This document shows positions 46,971 to 56,320 of a stretch of 64,000 bases of DNA, piece by piece; position 1 is the stretch's first letter, and the number at the start of each line of letters is the position of its first letter. The notes beneath the pieces are model-generated. The model had not been told where the DNA came from. It saw only the letters and a list, made by a program, of their open reading frames with translations, and made no database searches. The translations under genes were made by a program, and so were the position numbers. Source of the stretch: Mangrovibacter phragmitis (GTDB taxonomy: Bacteria; Pseudomonadota; Gammaproteobacteria; Enterobacterales; Enterobacteriaceae); contig NZ_LYRP01000022.1 of assembly GCF_001655675.1 (NCBI RefSeq), positions 186,001-250,000 on the forward strand, read 5' to 3'.

Positions 46971-47869
46971 GTTGAAACTCCTCTCTCCAGAACCATGCGT
47001 TGTATTGATTAACAAGAAAACAAAACAAATAAACTGCGAGTGGTGGGGGAATTCATTGTTATTTAACGCAACAGGTTAATGGGCTGCCTGAACAGGGTAT
47101 TTAAGATTATTCTTATTATCCTGAGCCGGAATCAGGGATCTGCGAGAGACAGGCATGGGTGAAGTGTGCTGAGTAAAGTGAAAAAACAGATACTGTCTGG
47201 CACTGACCAGACGGACAGGAGAAGTAAATCCCCTGGATGAAAAGACTGATTAAATGAGCGATTATGTGTTGGGAGTATCGTTCTCCTTTTTTGATAACTT
47301 TACGCTTTTAAACATTTCTTTCTTTTTTTCTGTTGAACAGATGTATCTTGCTGATATTTATTAAATAAATCCTGAGTGGAACAGGGTATTTGATATTTTA
47401 ATAAAGTGAAGTTTTTTTAATATTGGTTGCTTTGTTTTTTTGATTAATATTTTTTGGGAAATACTTGTTATTTTTTGATTAATCTTTTTGGATTAATGTT
47501 CTTTTTTTCTTGTATTTTTTTATAGTAAAAAATTAAAAATATGAGTATTGCGGATTTTAATTCTGTTTTTTTAGTTTCTATCGATATAAACTTTTGTTTG
47601 ATTGGGTGGTGAGTATGATGATGCCGCTAGTTAGAGGACTCTGTACTACCTGAGATTAACTGACCTTTCGAGTAGCAACTGTATCTGGCGCAGGCTTAAC
47701 TGTTTTATAGCCGAAATGAGCTTGATGAGAGAAGTGGTCGCTGATGAATAAAAGAACCACTTCTGTTTTGGGCCTGATACAAAGTGGGATAGTACAAGTC
47801 AGAACTTTTGCTTTCTAATCGTCAGGCCGGAGCCGCCGATGATAAATTCAAACTGGATGATAAGAAAAT
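46971..47869. promoter_or_regulatory. AT-rich control region before the T6SS
   Basis: About 900 bases without a gene. From about 47300 to 47600 it is dominated by T-tracts and AT-rich runs, unlike its GC-balanced neighbours. This is the composition bound by H-NS-type silencers. It must carry the T6SS promoter (downstream side) and that of the 46970 gene (upstream side). No clear sigma-54 box was seen. Confidence 0.55.
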
Positions 47870-48358
47870 ATGAGCCACACCCAACATAAACTGGATAAAA
47901 CACGCCCTCCTCGAGTCCAAATTACTTATGATGTTGAAGTCGGTGATGCACAGGCAGCGAAAGAATTACCGCTGGTTGTCGGTGTTATGGGCGATTTTAC
48001 ACAATCAGATGAAGAACTCCGTGAACGAAAATTCCTGAATGTTGATAAAGATAATTTCAACGAAATTATGTCATCAATGAAGCCCAGCGCTGAGTTTTTG
48101 GTAGATAGTGCATTACCAGAACAGGACGGTAAGATCGCGGTTTCGCTGACATTTGAAAATATGGATGACTTTACTCCGGATAATATCGTTCGCCAGGTTG
48201 AGCCGCTACGCAAATTAATGGCATTGCGCGAACAGTTAAGTGATTTGCGTAATCGCGCTGCCAGTAATGAACGTTTAAAAGAACAATTAGCCGAAATGGC
48301 ACAACAGCAAAGTGTGGCAAAAGGCCCGGTGGAAGATAGCCAGGGAGAAGGTGAATAA
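47870..48358 (+). CDS. tssB: T6SS contractile sheath small subunit
   Basis: A 162-residue TssB/VipA protein: R-V-Q-I-T-Y-D-V-E-V-G-D near the start, L-P-L-V-V-G-V-M-G-D-F and F-E-N-M-D-D-F-T-P-D, and a helical C-terminal end. It pairs with TssC to form the sheath that contracts to fire the Hcp tube. Only a weak ribosome binding site (GGATGATAAG). Its stop and the tssC start overlap (TAATG). Confidence 0.95.
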   Translation: MSHTQHKLDKTRPPRVQITYDVEVGDAQAAKELPLVVGVMGDFTQSDEELRERKFLNVDKDNFNEIMSSMKPSAEFLVDSALPEQDGKIAVSLTFENMDDFTPDNIVRQVEPLRKLMALREQLSDLRNRAASNERLKEQLAEMAQQQSVAKGPVEDSQGEGE

Positions 48359-49839
48359 TGAGTGGTGAACTCGCGGAATTGAATGTCGCAGACCAGGCAT
48401 TCAGTGATGATTTTCTTGATCAGGTTATTGACAATACACAGGCTATTCGCAGGGAATCTGACCGAGGCCGGATGAAGTCACAGTTAAATAACTTCATGGC
48501 GGAAGTGCTATCTGGCGCGGTGGTCATTTCCAGTGACTTGATTGGCAGTATTGAACAGCGTATTGCGGCAATTGATGAAATACTGTCGCGTCAGGTCAGC
48601 CTGATAGTGCATGCGCCTGAGTTCCAGAAAAAAGAGTCTTCCTGGCGTGGTTTACACAAATTAGTGCAAACCAGTGTGACGGAAAATACGCAAATTCGTC
48701 TGTTACAATGCACTAAACAGGATTTAATTAAAGATTTTAAATCAGCCAGTGATTTTGATCAGTCCATGTTGTTTAAGTGTGTCTACGAGAGCGAGTACGG
48801 CACTTTTGGTGGCACACCTTTTTCTGCTTTTGTCGGCGATTTCCAGTTTGACAATACCCCGCAGGATATTGCTTTACTGGAGCAAATCTCCCATGTTGCC
48901 GCTGCCGCTCATGCGCCATTCCTCAGTGCGATAGCGCCGGGGATGCTGTCTATGAATGATTTCTCTGAATTGCCGCGCCCGCGCGATCTGGCGAAAATGT
49001 TCGAGACCACCGATTATGCCCGCTGGCGTTCATTCCGCCAGAATGATGACAGCCGTTATATCGGGTTGACACTGCCACGGGTATTGGGGCGTTTACCTTA
49101 TGGTGCGGAAACAATTCCTGCGGAAACCTTCAATTTTGAAGAGCATGTCGGGGAAAATGAATCCGGAAGCGATTATCTGTGGATTAACTCTGCATGGGAA
49201 CTGGCTGGTCGCATTGTCGAATCGTTTGAAGAATATGGCTGGTGTGCTTCAATTCGCGGCGTGGAAGGTGGTGGATTAGTGAAATCCCTTCCGGCGTATA
49301 ATTATACGTCTGGTCGCGGTGAGCGTATTATGCAGTGCCCTACCCAGATAGCAATTTCTGACCGGCGTGAAAAAGAGCTGTCTGACCTTGGTTTTATTCC
49401 GCTGGTTCACTGTAAGGGTACAGACTACGCTGCATTTTTTGCCGTTCAGTCAATCAATAAACCCCGGCTGTATAATTCTGACCAGGCGAATGCAAATGCC
49501 CGTCTGTCCAGCCAGTTGCCGTATATTCTTGCCACATCACGTTTTGCTCATTATTTAAAATCCATTGTCCGGGATAAAGTGGGCAGTTTTATGTCCCGGG
49601 CAGAATGCGAAGAGTATTTGCAAAAATGGATAATGCAGTATGTGGTCGCCTCTGATAACGCAGGGCCGGAAACGAAAGCGCGTTATCCGTTACGTGAGGC
49701 AAAAGTTGAAGTGTTGGAAGTCCCCGGAGCGCCAGGTACGTATCGTGCGGTTGCCTGGTTAAAGCCTCATTTCCAACTGGAAGGTTTGAGCATGTCGCTG
49801 CGGTTAGTAGCAGATTTACCTACTTCTGCTGGCGCATAA
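48358..49839 (+). CDS. tssC: T6SS contractile sheath large subunit
   Basis: A 493-residue TssC/VipB protein with the family blocks E-S-S-W-R-G-L-H-K-L-V, P-F-S-A-F-V-G-D-F-Q-F and an S-R-A-E-C-E-E-Y-L-Q-K-W-I C-terminal helix. Together with TssB it polymerises around Hcp on the baseplate and is recycled by ClpV. Coupled to tssB by overlap. Confidence 0.96.
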   Translation: MSGELAELNVADQAFSDDFLDQVIDNTQAIRRESDRGRMKSQLNNFMAEVLSGAVVISSDLIGSIEQRIAAIDEILSRQVSLIVHAPEFQKKESSWRGLHKLVQTSVTENTQIRLLQCTKQDLIKDFKSASDFDQSMLFKCVYESEYGTFGGTPFSAFVGDFQFDNTPQDIALLEQISHVAAAAHAPFLSAIAPGMLSMNDFSELPRPRDLAKMFETTDYARWRSFRQNDDSRYIGLTLPRVLGRLPYGAETIPAETFNFEEHVGENESGSDYLWINSAWELAGRIVESFEEYGWCASIRGVEGGGLVKSLPAYNYTSGRGERIMQCPTQIAISDRREKELSDLGFIPLVHCKGTDYAAFFAVQSINKPRLYNSDQANANARLSSQLPYILATSRFAHYLKSIVRDKVGSFMSRAECEEYLQKWIMQYVVASDNAGPETKARYPLREAKVEVLEVPGAPGTYRAVAWLKPHFQLEGLSMSLRLVADLPTSAGA

Positions 49840-49866
49840 TATTTAATGTAAACAGGACGTTTTAAA

Positions 49867-50349
49867 ATGGCTAAGTTAAAAGATTGTCAATTTATTGAAA
49901 TTAAGATTGATGGCAAAGTGATTTCTGGCTCTTCTGAAGAGAAGAAATACAATAAATGGATGGAAGGCTATGCCTCTGGGGGAATTAGTACGGTTTCTGG
50001 TCAGGATGGTGCTTATTTCGATCATGTAAATATGTCCATTTTAATGACCAAGGACACAAGTAGCTTTTATGAGTATTACCTGAAGCGTGGTTATAAAGAA
50101 ATCATAATTACCATCGTTCATCGTGGTTCTGACCAGTTTGATCAGGACTATGAAGTTCAGCGCACGGTTTATACCAAGTGTAAAATTAATTCACTGAGTA
50201 TTGAGCGCCGTGATGACTTATTCATGAATATTATTTTCTCTCTTGAGGGAATGATTGAAGTGGTATTTAACGTACCGAATGCCAACGGAAGTGGCCTGGA
50301 TAAGATTGGGCCAATCAAATACGACATTCCGGAAAAAGCACTTAAATAA
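49867..50349 (+). CDS. hcp: T6SS tube protein Hcp
   Basis: A 160-residue beta-barrel protein in the standard place after tssC. G-K-V-I-S-G-S-S-E-E and the Y-x-x-Y-L-K-R-G-Y-K-E-I-I-I strand fit Hcp1-family tube subunits, although the sequence diverges from best-known Hcps. It stacks as hexameric rings inside the sheath and is the most abundant secreted component. A perfect hairpin follows the stop. Confidence 0.85.
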   Translation: MAKLKDCQFIEIKIDGKVISGSSEEKKYNKWMEGYASGGISTVSGQDGAYFDHVNMSILMTKDTSSFYEYYLKRGYKEIIITIVHRGSDQFDQDYEVQRTVYTKCKINSLSIERRDDLFMNIIFSLEGMIEVVFNVPNANGSGLDKIGPIKYDIPEKALK

Positions 50350-50362
50350 GTTGCTGTGACCA

Positions 50363-50386
50363 CCCGGTAGCACAAGTGCTACCGGG
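50363..50386 (+). terminator. Perfect hairpin between hcp and tssE
   Basis: CCCGGTAGCAC and GTGCTACCGGG, 11-bp arms around AA, 14 bases after the hcp stop, with no U-run. It probably stabilises the upstream mRNA or slows readthrough, setting hcp well above the downstream genes. The tssE ribosome binding site follows within a few bases. Confidence 0.75.
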
Positions 50387-50397
50387 TTCAGGAGCCT

Positions 50398-50832
50398 GTG
50401 CTTGTGATTACTTCATTACTTGTTCGCCTCAGCGATAATGAGCCTCATCAGGAAGAGGATGATTATCCCTGGGATTTACAATCGTGCGAGTTATTGGTTA
50501 ATGAATTAAAAATGATGCTAACTTCGCGTGTCCGGATGCCTGATATTGATAATATGCCAGAAATTAATGCCTCGATTTTAAATTATGGTATCAATGAGAC
50601 TTTTGTTTCTGACGAAGAAACAATGAATCGTTACATCGTACTGGAGGAAAGAGTAACCAGGGCGATGCAACGTTTTGAACCCCGTATAGCACATTTTTCC
50701 GTTTCCCGCGCCGCAGATGAAAATGAACCAGAACTCATGGTATTTACTATTACGGCTCATTATGAAGATGCCCCCATCATAGTAGTATTAAAATGGAATA
50801 ATATGACGGGGCAGTTTTATATTCATGAATAG
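50398..50832 (+). CDS. tssE: T6SS baseplate protein TssE (gp25-like)
   Basis: A ~144-residue protein with a gp25-like fold. L-L-V-R-L-S-D near the start, M-M-L-T-S-R-V-R-M-P, N-Y-G-I-N-E-T (the usual N-Y-G-x region) and a C-terminal V-F-T-I-T-A-H-Y strand. The start is GTG 50398 or 50404; AGGAG suits the second slightly better. It overlaps tssF by eight bases. Confidence 0.88.
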   Translation: MLVITSLLVRLSDNEPHQEEDDYPWDLQSCELLVNELKMMLTSRVRMPDIDNMPEINASILNYGINETFVSDEETMNRYIVLEERVTRAMQRFEPRIAHFSVSRAADENEPELMVFTITAHYEDAPIIVVLKWNNMTGQFYIHE

Positions 50833-52624
50833 ATTGCTTGCTTATTATCAGAAAGAAATGCACTTTCTGAAAAATCACGGTAAGAAATTTGCTCAACGGT
50901 TTCCTAAAATATCCCGGCGGCTTGGTTTTGTTGATGGTGAAACCGAAGATCCGCATGTGAGCCGTCTTATTGAATCCTTCGCTTTGTTGACTTCGCGCAT
51001 TCATCAACGCCTTGATGATGATATGCCTGAGGTAACAGAAGCGCTGTTATCTGTTTTGGCACCTCAGTTTCTGCGCCCACTGCCTTCGTGCTGCATTGTG
51101 ATGATAGAGCCTGACAGGCAAAAAAGCGGAATAACCGGTAAGAACGAGCTGGCTGCGGGCATGGCGCTGTTTTCTCGTCAACGGGATCCGTTACCTTGCC
51201 AGTTCCATACCGTGTACCCGGTCACGCTGTTGCCTCTCGCAGTGGATAACGCTGTCTTGCACTTCGACAGTGATGAACTGCGCTGGCAATTACAACTCCA
51301 GTTTCAGGTTTGGCCAGGGGCAATACTGGGTGATGAGACCATCCGTCTCTACTTGCATGGCCCGGGTAATGCGGTCAATACACTGTATACACTGCTCTGT
51401 TCAGAAGTCAGCAGCCTGGTGTTGCGCCATAACGGTATTGCTATTGAGCTGGATCCTGGTGTGATTACCGCAGTGGGTTTCAATTCAGAGGATGCGCTCA
51501 TTTCTCAGGATTCACGCATCGCACCTGTCCATATTCTGTTGCTGGACTATTTTTGGTTTCCACAAAAATTTTCGTTCATTGATATTGCTCTGCCTGCCGG
51601 ATTTCAGGCCAGTGGTAACAGCGTTTTTACTTTACAGGCTGTCTTTAGGCGTAATCCTCTGACTGAGCGGCTCGAAAAATTAGCCGGTCTGATTGACGTC
51701 AGCTTTTTCCGTTTGCATTGCACTCCCGCTATTAATCTCTTCACTCAGCGCGCGGAACCCATCAGCCTGACTGATGCCAGTAGTGAATATCCGGTCATAC
51801 CGGATACCCGCCATCAGCGCCATATTGAAGTATGGTCTGTTGAATCGGTATCAGTGCAGCGTAAAGTGGATGATCGCATTCAGCATTACGTTGTCCCGCC
51901 GCTTTTGGAAAGCTACCAGGGGGCATTGCAAGGCGAGGATGCCGGGATAGCATGGCAAGGTTTTCGCCGCGAGACTCAGCATGCCGATGGGCCACAAACC
52001 CGCTTCAGCATTGGGTTCAGTGTGCGTACTATGCGCCAGGCCTCTTCGTCACCGGAAGTGGTCACACTTAGCTTATTATGCACCAATCACGCACTTGCGC
52101 ATCACATGCCTTATGGGCAACAAAAAGGGGATTTTGATACCGATGCCCCGGTTGCCGGGCTGAGAATTTCCGCGCTGACTCAGCCAACCCGGCCTGTCTC
52201 TGCGCCTGAAAAGGCGGATATACGCTGGCGTTTTTTGTCACAGCTTTCATTAAATTTCCAGTTGCTATCGGGTGATCAAGGCGCACAACATCTGAAAGCC
52301 ATGCTGGCGCTGTACAATTTCACGGATCAGCCCGGCAAACCTCAGCTCTATCACTTAATCCAGTCACTGGATTGCCAGCCTGTGACCGCAAGGCTTATCA
52401 GTAATGATCCCCATTCTCTGGCCCGTGGTATTGAACTGACCGTCACGTTTGACAGGAAGGCTCTGCATGAGCCGGAGTATTACCTGCTGTGTAGCTTGCT
52501 GGACCGTTTACTGGCTCTGTATGCACCGGTAAATAGTTTTACCCGTCTCACGACATGTGTTGAACATGAAACGGCAACCCGCCGTGTGTGGCCTGTGCGG
52601 GCGGGGAAACTGTCATGGATCTGA
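50825..52624 (+). CDS. tssF: T6SS baseplate protein TssF
   Basis: A 599-residue TssF (VasA/ImpG). Y-Y-Q-K-E-M-H-F-L-K at the start, R-L-I-E-S-F-A-L-L-T-S-R-I-H-Q-R-L-D-D and F-L-R-P-L-P-S-C are the family N-terminal pattern. It forms the TssF-TssG wedge of the baseplate. Length is normal. It overlaps tssG by ten bases. Confidence 0.93.
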   Translation: MNRLLAYYQKEMHFLKNHGKKFAQRFPKISRRLGFVDGETEDPHVSRLIESFALLTSRIHQRLDDDMPEVTEALLSVLAPQFLRPLPSCCIVMIEPDRQKSGITGKNELAAGMALFSRQRDPLPCQFHTVYPVTLLPLAVDNAVLHFDSDELRWQLQLQFQVWPGAILGDETIRLYLHGPGNAVNTLYTLLCSEVSSLVLRHNGIAIELDPGVITAVGFNSEDALISQDSRIAPVHILLLDYFWFPQKFSFIDIALPAGFQASGNSVFTLQAVFRRNPLTERLEKLAGLIDVSFFRLHCTPAINLFTQRAEPISLTDASSEYPVIPDTRHQRHIEVWSVESVSVQRKVDDRIQHYVVPPLLESYQGALQGEDAGIAWQGFRRETQHADGPQTRFSIGFSVRTMRQASSSPEVVTLSLLCTNHALAHHMPYGQQKGDFDTDAPVAGLRISALTQPTRPVSAPEKADIRWRFLSQLSLNFQLLSGDQGAQHLKAMLALYNFTDQPGKPQLYHLIQSLDCQPVTARLISNDPHSLARGIELTVTFDRKALHEPEYYLLCSLLDRLLALYAPVNSFTRLTTCVEHETATRRVWPVRAGKLSWI

Positions 52625-53556
52625 TTCCGGTGGCGAGTAAGTTTAATTTTTACCAACAAATTCGCCTGTTGCTGCGCAAACTGCGTGACGGCCATACGCC
52701 GGAAGAGACGTTGCTGGATGAACAACTGCATATCACATCGTCGCTTTCTCTGGATGCGCCAGACGGGCAAATAGCGAGTATCACACGCGAAACAGCGGAT
52801 TCGCCAGTAGAGATAACGGCTTGCTATAACGGTTTGACGGGGGCGCTGGGTGCGTTGCCAACGGTATACAGCGAATGGATGATTAATCGTTATTACCGCT
52901 ACAGTGACAGCAGTGCAAAAGCGTTTATTGACCTGTTCGGGCACCGCTTATATTGCCTGGATTACCTGGCCTGGCAGAAACATAACCTCTGTGCCCTGGC
53001 TGAGTCTCAGGATGAACCTCCGTTACACACCGCAATACAGGCGCTTACCGGGCGGCTTTGCGCACAGTCTCATCCGGAAAATACCCGTTACGCCTCGTTA
53101 TTTTCAGCACCGGTTCGCTCAATGGTGAACCTTGAACAGCTATTGCGCCAGATGTTCGGGGTTCCGGCGCAGATAATTCCTTTTACTGGTGGCTGGCAAC
53201 CCGTTCCGGCGCAAGAGTGTTGCCAGCTTGGCAACCCGCATCACACGCTGGCAACAGCGCCCATGATGGGCCAGTCGCGTCTTGAGTTACATGCCAGTTT
53301 TGATGTTGTTTTAGGGCCAATGACGCCGGAAATATCGCGTAAATTTACCGCCCAGGGAAGTGCCTGGCGTGCGGTATGGTGCGCTATTCGCGACTATGTT
53401 GGCCCTGTTGTCAACTTTTCCGTTTCCTTGACTATCCAGAGTACTGATTCTGCCCCCAGGTCACTGGGGCAGCAGATTCTGGGTCTCAATCTCTGCCTTG
53501 GCAGTAATGCGGCAGCGCACCTTTACCAGGTGCGTCTGGTTGCCCCCACTGACTAA
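52615..53556 (+). CDS. tssG: T6SS baseplate protein TssG
   Basis: A 313-residue TssG (VasB/ImpH): F-N-F-Y-Q-Q-I-R-L-L near the start, Y-N-G-L-T-G-A-L-G-A-L-P and W-x-K-H-N-L in the middle. The start at 52615 lies inside the end of tssF. Normal length. Confidence 0.9.
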   Translation: MDLIPVASKFNFYQQIRLLLRKLRDGHTPEETLLDEQLHITSSLSLDAPDGQIASITRETADSPVEITACYNGLTGALGALPTVYSEWMINRYYRYSDSSAKAFIDLFGHRLYCLDYLAWQKHNLCALAESQDEPPLHTAIQALTGRLCAQSHPENTRYASLFSAPVRSMVNLEQLLRQMFGVPAQIIPFTGGWQPVPAQECCQLGNPHHTLATAPMMGQSRLELHASFDVVLGPMTPEISRKFTAQGSAWRAVWCAIRDYVGPVVNFSVSLTIQSTDSAPRSLGQQILGLNLCLGSNAAAHLYQVRLVAPTD

Positions 53557-53569
53557 ACAGGATGTTTTT

Positions 53570-55549
53570 ATGTCACTGCTCGACCAACCAAAACGTTCTC
53601 AGCAACAGCACTTATTGAGCTGGAATGGTGCAATCGCGGATGCGCTGTTACTGGTCTCTTTGCAGGGCGAGGAAGCGTTATCGTCGCCTTATTGTTACCT
53701 GCTGCGCTCTATGACACGCCAGACAGAGGAGCAGATCGCCCAATGGCACGGGCAGGCGGTGTCCTGCCGGATTGGTGAAGAAAATATGCCGGGCCCGGTG
53801 CGCTATGTCCACGGTGTGGTCACACGCATTCAGTATGCCCGGCGGGGGAAGGATGAAGCGGAATGTATTTTCACTCTGGAGCCTGCGCTGGCACCACTGA
53901 AACTGGGGCGGGTGATGCGGGTTTGGCAAAATATCAGTGTGCCTGATTTAGTGAGTGAACTGTTACGCACTCATGGGATTAACGAGCTGGAGATGCAATT
54001 ACATGGTTCCTACCCGGAACGGGAATATTGCATACAGTACCGCGAATCTGCGTTTGATTTTATCCAGCGTCTGTTGGAAGAAGAGGGGATTTACTATTTC
54101 TTCCGTCACAGTGAATCGGGGCATCAGCTCATCCTTGCCGACCATCCCGCCAGCCATGTCGCTATCAGTGGAAGTTCTCTGGCCTGGCACGATGCCGGGC
54201 GTTTACTGTCCGGCGGCGTCATTGATAGTTGGGTTTCAGAGGCTTCGTTATTGCCTGGGCGTGTTGAGTATCATGGATTTTCCATGCCGCAGGCAGCGGC
54301 AATTGATGTTGGCCATAGTGCAGGCAAACAAGGCACAAAACTTGATGATGTCGTGTTTACTGATATTACCCCCGCGGGCGAACGTGGGGTGATTACCCGT
54401 CATGCAGAACATGCCATGGCTGCAAGGGAAGCGAATGTACTGAAATATCAGGCAACCTCAGCGGTTCACTGGTTATCCAGCGGGGAAACCTTCACGCTCA
54501 CTGACCATCCTTCTGGTGAAAGAGAATACCGTGTGCAGGCATTAACGCTGAATATTGCCAATCACTCGGATGGGAAAACCAGCCATTGCCATTGTAAGTT
54601 TGAAGCCATGAGCAATGACTCGCCATGGGCTCCACCAGTGAAATATTCCCCGCGAGAAATCCCCGGCGTACTGCTCGCCACCGTGGTTGGCCCGGCATCG
54701 GAAGAGATCCATACCGATGAATACGGGCGAATCAAGATTCAGTTCCCCTGGGACCAGGAAAACCCGGCAGACGACACCAGTTCTTGTTGGGTACAGGTTG
54801 CTCAGTCGTGGGTTGGCGGAAAGTTTGGCGCACAGTTCATTCCTCGTGTGGGGAGTGAAGTGCTGGTGAGTTTTGTTCAGGGGCATCCGGACCACCCGGT
54901 GGTGACGGGCTCGGTCTACAACGGCCAGAATAAACCTCCTTTTGCTTTGCCGGATGAAAAAAATGAGAGCGGTTTTATGACGCGCAGTGCAACTGGCGGG
55001 AGTGTTGATGACGGGCACCGGCTCAGCTTTAACGATAAAAAAGGCGAAGAGCGGTTGACCATTGTGGCCCAAAAAGACCTTGAGCTGACGGTAAAAAATG
55101 AGGTGAAAAATACTATCGCCGCTAACCGGTTTACAGAACTGACCAAAGGTAATGACCAGTTGGTGCTCCGCCAGGGTGATATGAAGCTGGTGCTGGAGAA
55201 GGGAAACTGGCAGCAAAGTATCACGGGGAATATGGCGACAGAGCTGAAAAACGGCGATTACGCCCTGAAAGTCGCAGGCGGCGGGCAGGTTAAAACTGAC
55301 AAGGCGCTCAGTCTTGAGTCCACGCAATCTATTGAACTCAAAGTGGGTGCTAACAAAATCACTTTGTCTGCCAGTGGTATTTCTATTAATGGAGCAACCC
55401 TCAAATTACAGGCCAGCAGTACGGCTGAAATGAAGGGGGCCATCCTCAAGCTGGAAGGCAGCGGCACTGCGGAACTCAAAGGTGCAATGGCGACAGTATC
55501 CGGTAGCGGCATGGCCCGGGTATCTGGCGGCATCACCAATATCGGTTAA
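53570..55549 (+). CDS. vgrG: T6SS spike protein VgrG
   Basis: A 659-residue VgrG. A gp27-like N-terminal part (residues ~1-370) with R-V-E-Y-H-G-F, the gp5 OB-fold with A-T-V-V-G-P-A-S-E-E-I-H-T-D-E-Y-G-R and Q-F-P-W-D, H-P-D-H-P-V-V-T-G-S-V-Y-N-G, then a beta-helix ending in short repeats (A-S-S-T-A-E-M-K-G-A, then G-S-G-T-A-E-L-K-G-A). It stops there with no extra C-terminal toxin domain, so effectors must ride on PAAR or adaptors. AGGATG precedes the ATG at 53570. Confidence 0.96.
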   Translation: MSLLDQPKRSQQQHLLSWNGAIADALLLVSLQGEEALSSPYCYLLRSMTRQTEEQIAQWHGQAVSCRIGEENMPGPVRYVHGVVTRIQYARRGKDEAECIFTLEPALAPLKLGRVMRVWQNISVPDLVSELLRTHGINELEMQLHGSYPEREYCIQYRESAFDFIQRLLEEEGIYYFFRHSESGHQLILADHPASHVAISGSSLAWHDAGRLLSGGVIDSWVSEASLLPGRVEYHGFSMPQAAAIDVGHSAGKQGTKLDDVVFTDITPAGERGVITRHAEHAMAAREANVLKYQATSAVHWLSSGETFTLTDHPSGEREYRVQALTLNIANHSDGKTSHCHCKFEAMSNDSPWAPPVKYSPREIPGVLLATVVGPASEEIHTDEYGRIKIQFPWDQENPADDTSSCWVQVAQSWVGGKFGAQFIPRVGSEVLVSFVQGHPDHPVVTGSVYNGQNKPPFALPDEKNESGFMTRSATGGSVDDGHRLSFNDKKGEERLTIVAQKDLELTVKNEVKNTIAANRFTELTKGNDQLVLRQGDMKLVLEKGNWQQSITGNMATELKNGDYALKVAGGGQVKTDKALSLESTQSIELKVGANKITLSASGISINGATLKLQASSTAEMKGAILKLEGSGTAELKGAMATVSGSGMARVSGGITNIG

Positions 55550-55558
55550 GGAAACACT

Positions 55559-56014
55559 ATGTCCGAACAGGGATTTTCACACCAGCAATGGCTTGAGCGT
55601 GGTGACTGGGAAATGGCGTTACAGCAATGGGTGGATTCTCACCCGGCACAAGCTACTGGCTTATGTCTGGCTTCCGTATTGCGGGAGGAAACCCCGCCCG
55701 AACAACATGCGGTTCTGGACGAGATTACCCGTTGCTTTCAGAAACATGATAACGCGTTACGGTGGCGTATTTTTAATCGCTTTTCACTTGAGGGATTTGG
55801 TTCACCTGTCGGTGCGCTGGCACTGGCGCTATTTTGGTCCGAAGGCAGTCTGGCGCCGGAAGGTGTTGAACCCGTTTATCCCGACCCGGCACTGGTTCCG
55901 CAAATGCTGCATACCACGATGTTATTGCTGGCGGCTCAGCTTAATGACTCACCAGTCGAAGGCACTCGCGCACTTTTAAACCGTTGTCTGGCATGGGAGG
56001 CGATGAGCAAATGA
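55559..56014 (+). CDS. DUF6931 T6SS-associated protein
   Basis: A 151-residue helical cytoplasmic protein, recognised as the small DUF6931 protein found between vgrG and PAAR genes in T6SS clusters. W-L-E-R-G-D-W-E-M-A-L-Q-Q-W near the start is a characteristic block. Likely an adaptor or chaperone for loading PAAR on VgrG; role inferred from place. AAGGA precedes the ATG; it overlaps PAAR by ATGA. Confidence 0.75.
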   Translation: MSEQGFSHQQWLERGDWEMALQQWVDSHPAQATGLCLASVLREETPPEQHAVLDEITRCFQKHDNALRWRIFNRFSLEGFGSPVGALALALFWSEGSLAPEGVEPVYPDPALVPQMLHTTMLLLAAQLNDSPVEGTRALLNRCLAWEAMSK

Positions 56015-56307
56015 AACCGGCGGCCAGAGTGTCTGATATGCATGTTTGCCCCATGGTTACACCAGGGGTTCCGCCTGTTCCGCATGTTGGAGGGCCCATT
56101 ATGCCTCCAGGTGTACCCACGGTACTGATTGGTGGTTTGCCTGCCGCCACAGTTGGCTCCATGGCGACGTGTGTTGGCCCCGTGGATACGATTGTTATGG
56201 GAAGTACCAAAGTATTGATTGGCAACAGACCCGCTGCACGGATGGGGGACACCTGTGCCCATGGTGGCACCATTGTTAGCGGGTGTCCTACCGTGTTGAT
56301 TGGATAA
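56011..56307 (+). CDS. PAAR-domain spike-tip protein
   Basis: A 98-residue protein that is a single PAAR domain: K-P-A-A-R-V-S-D-M-H-V-C, P-x-P-H-V-G-G-P-I, then G-G-L-P-A-A-T-V-G and D-T-C-A-H-G-G-T, with His/Cys ligands for the tip metal ion. It sharpens the VgrG spike. There is no fused effector domain. Confidence 0.93.
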   Translation: MKPAARVSDMHVCPMVTPGVPPVPHVGGPIMPPGVPTVLIGGLPAATVGSMATCVGPVDTIVMGSTKVLIGNRPAARMGDTCAHGGTIVSGCPTVLIG

Positions 56308-56320
56308 ATTAAGGATGATT

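Noticed and set aside
47160-47240. Sigma-54 promoter before the T6SS
   Set aside because: A TGGCAC at about 47199 is present but no TTGCW follows at the required spacing.
54542-55327. 261-codon minus-strand frame opposite vgrG
   Set aside because: Lies wholly within a clear VgrG coding region and has no ribosome binding site or domain; an antisense shadow.
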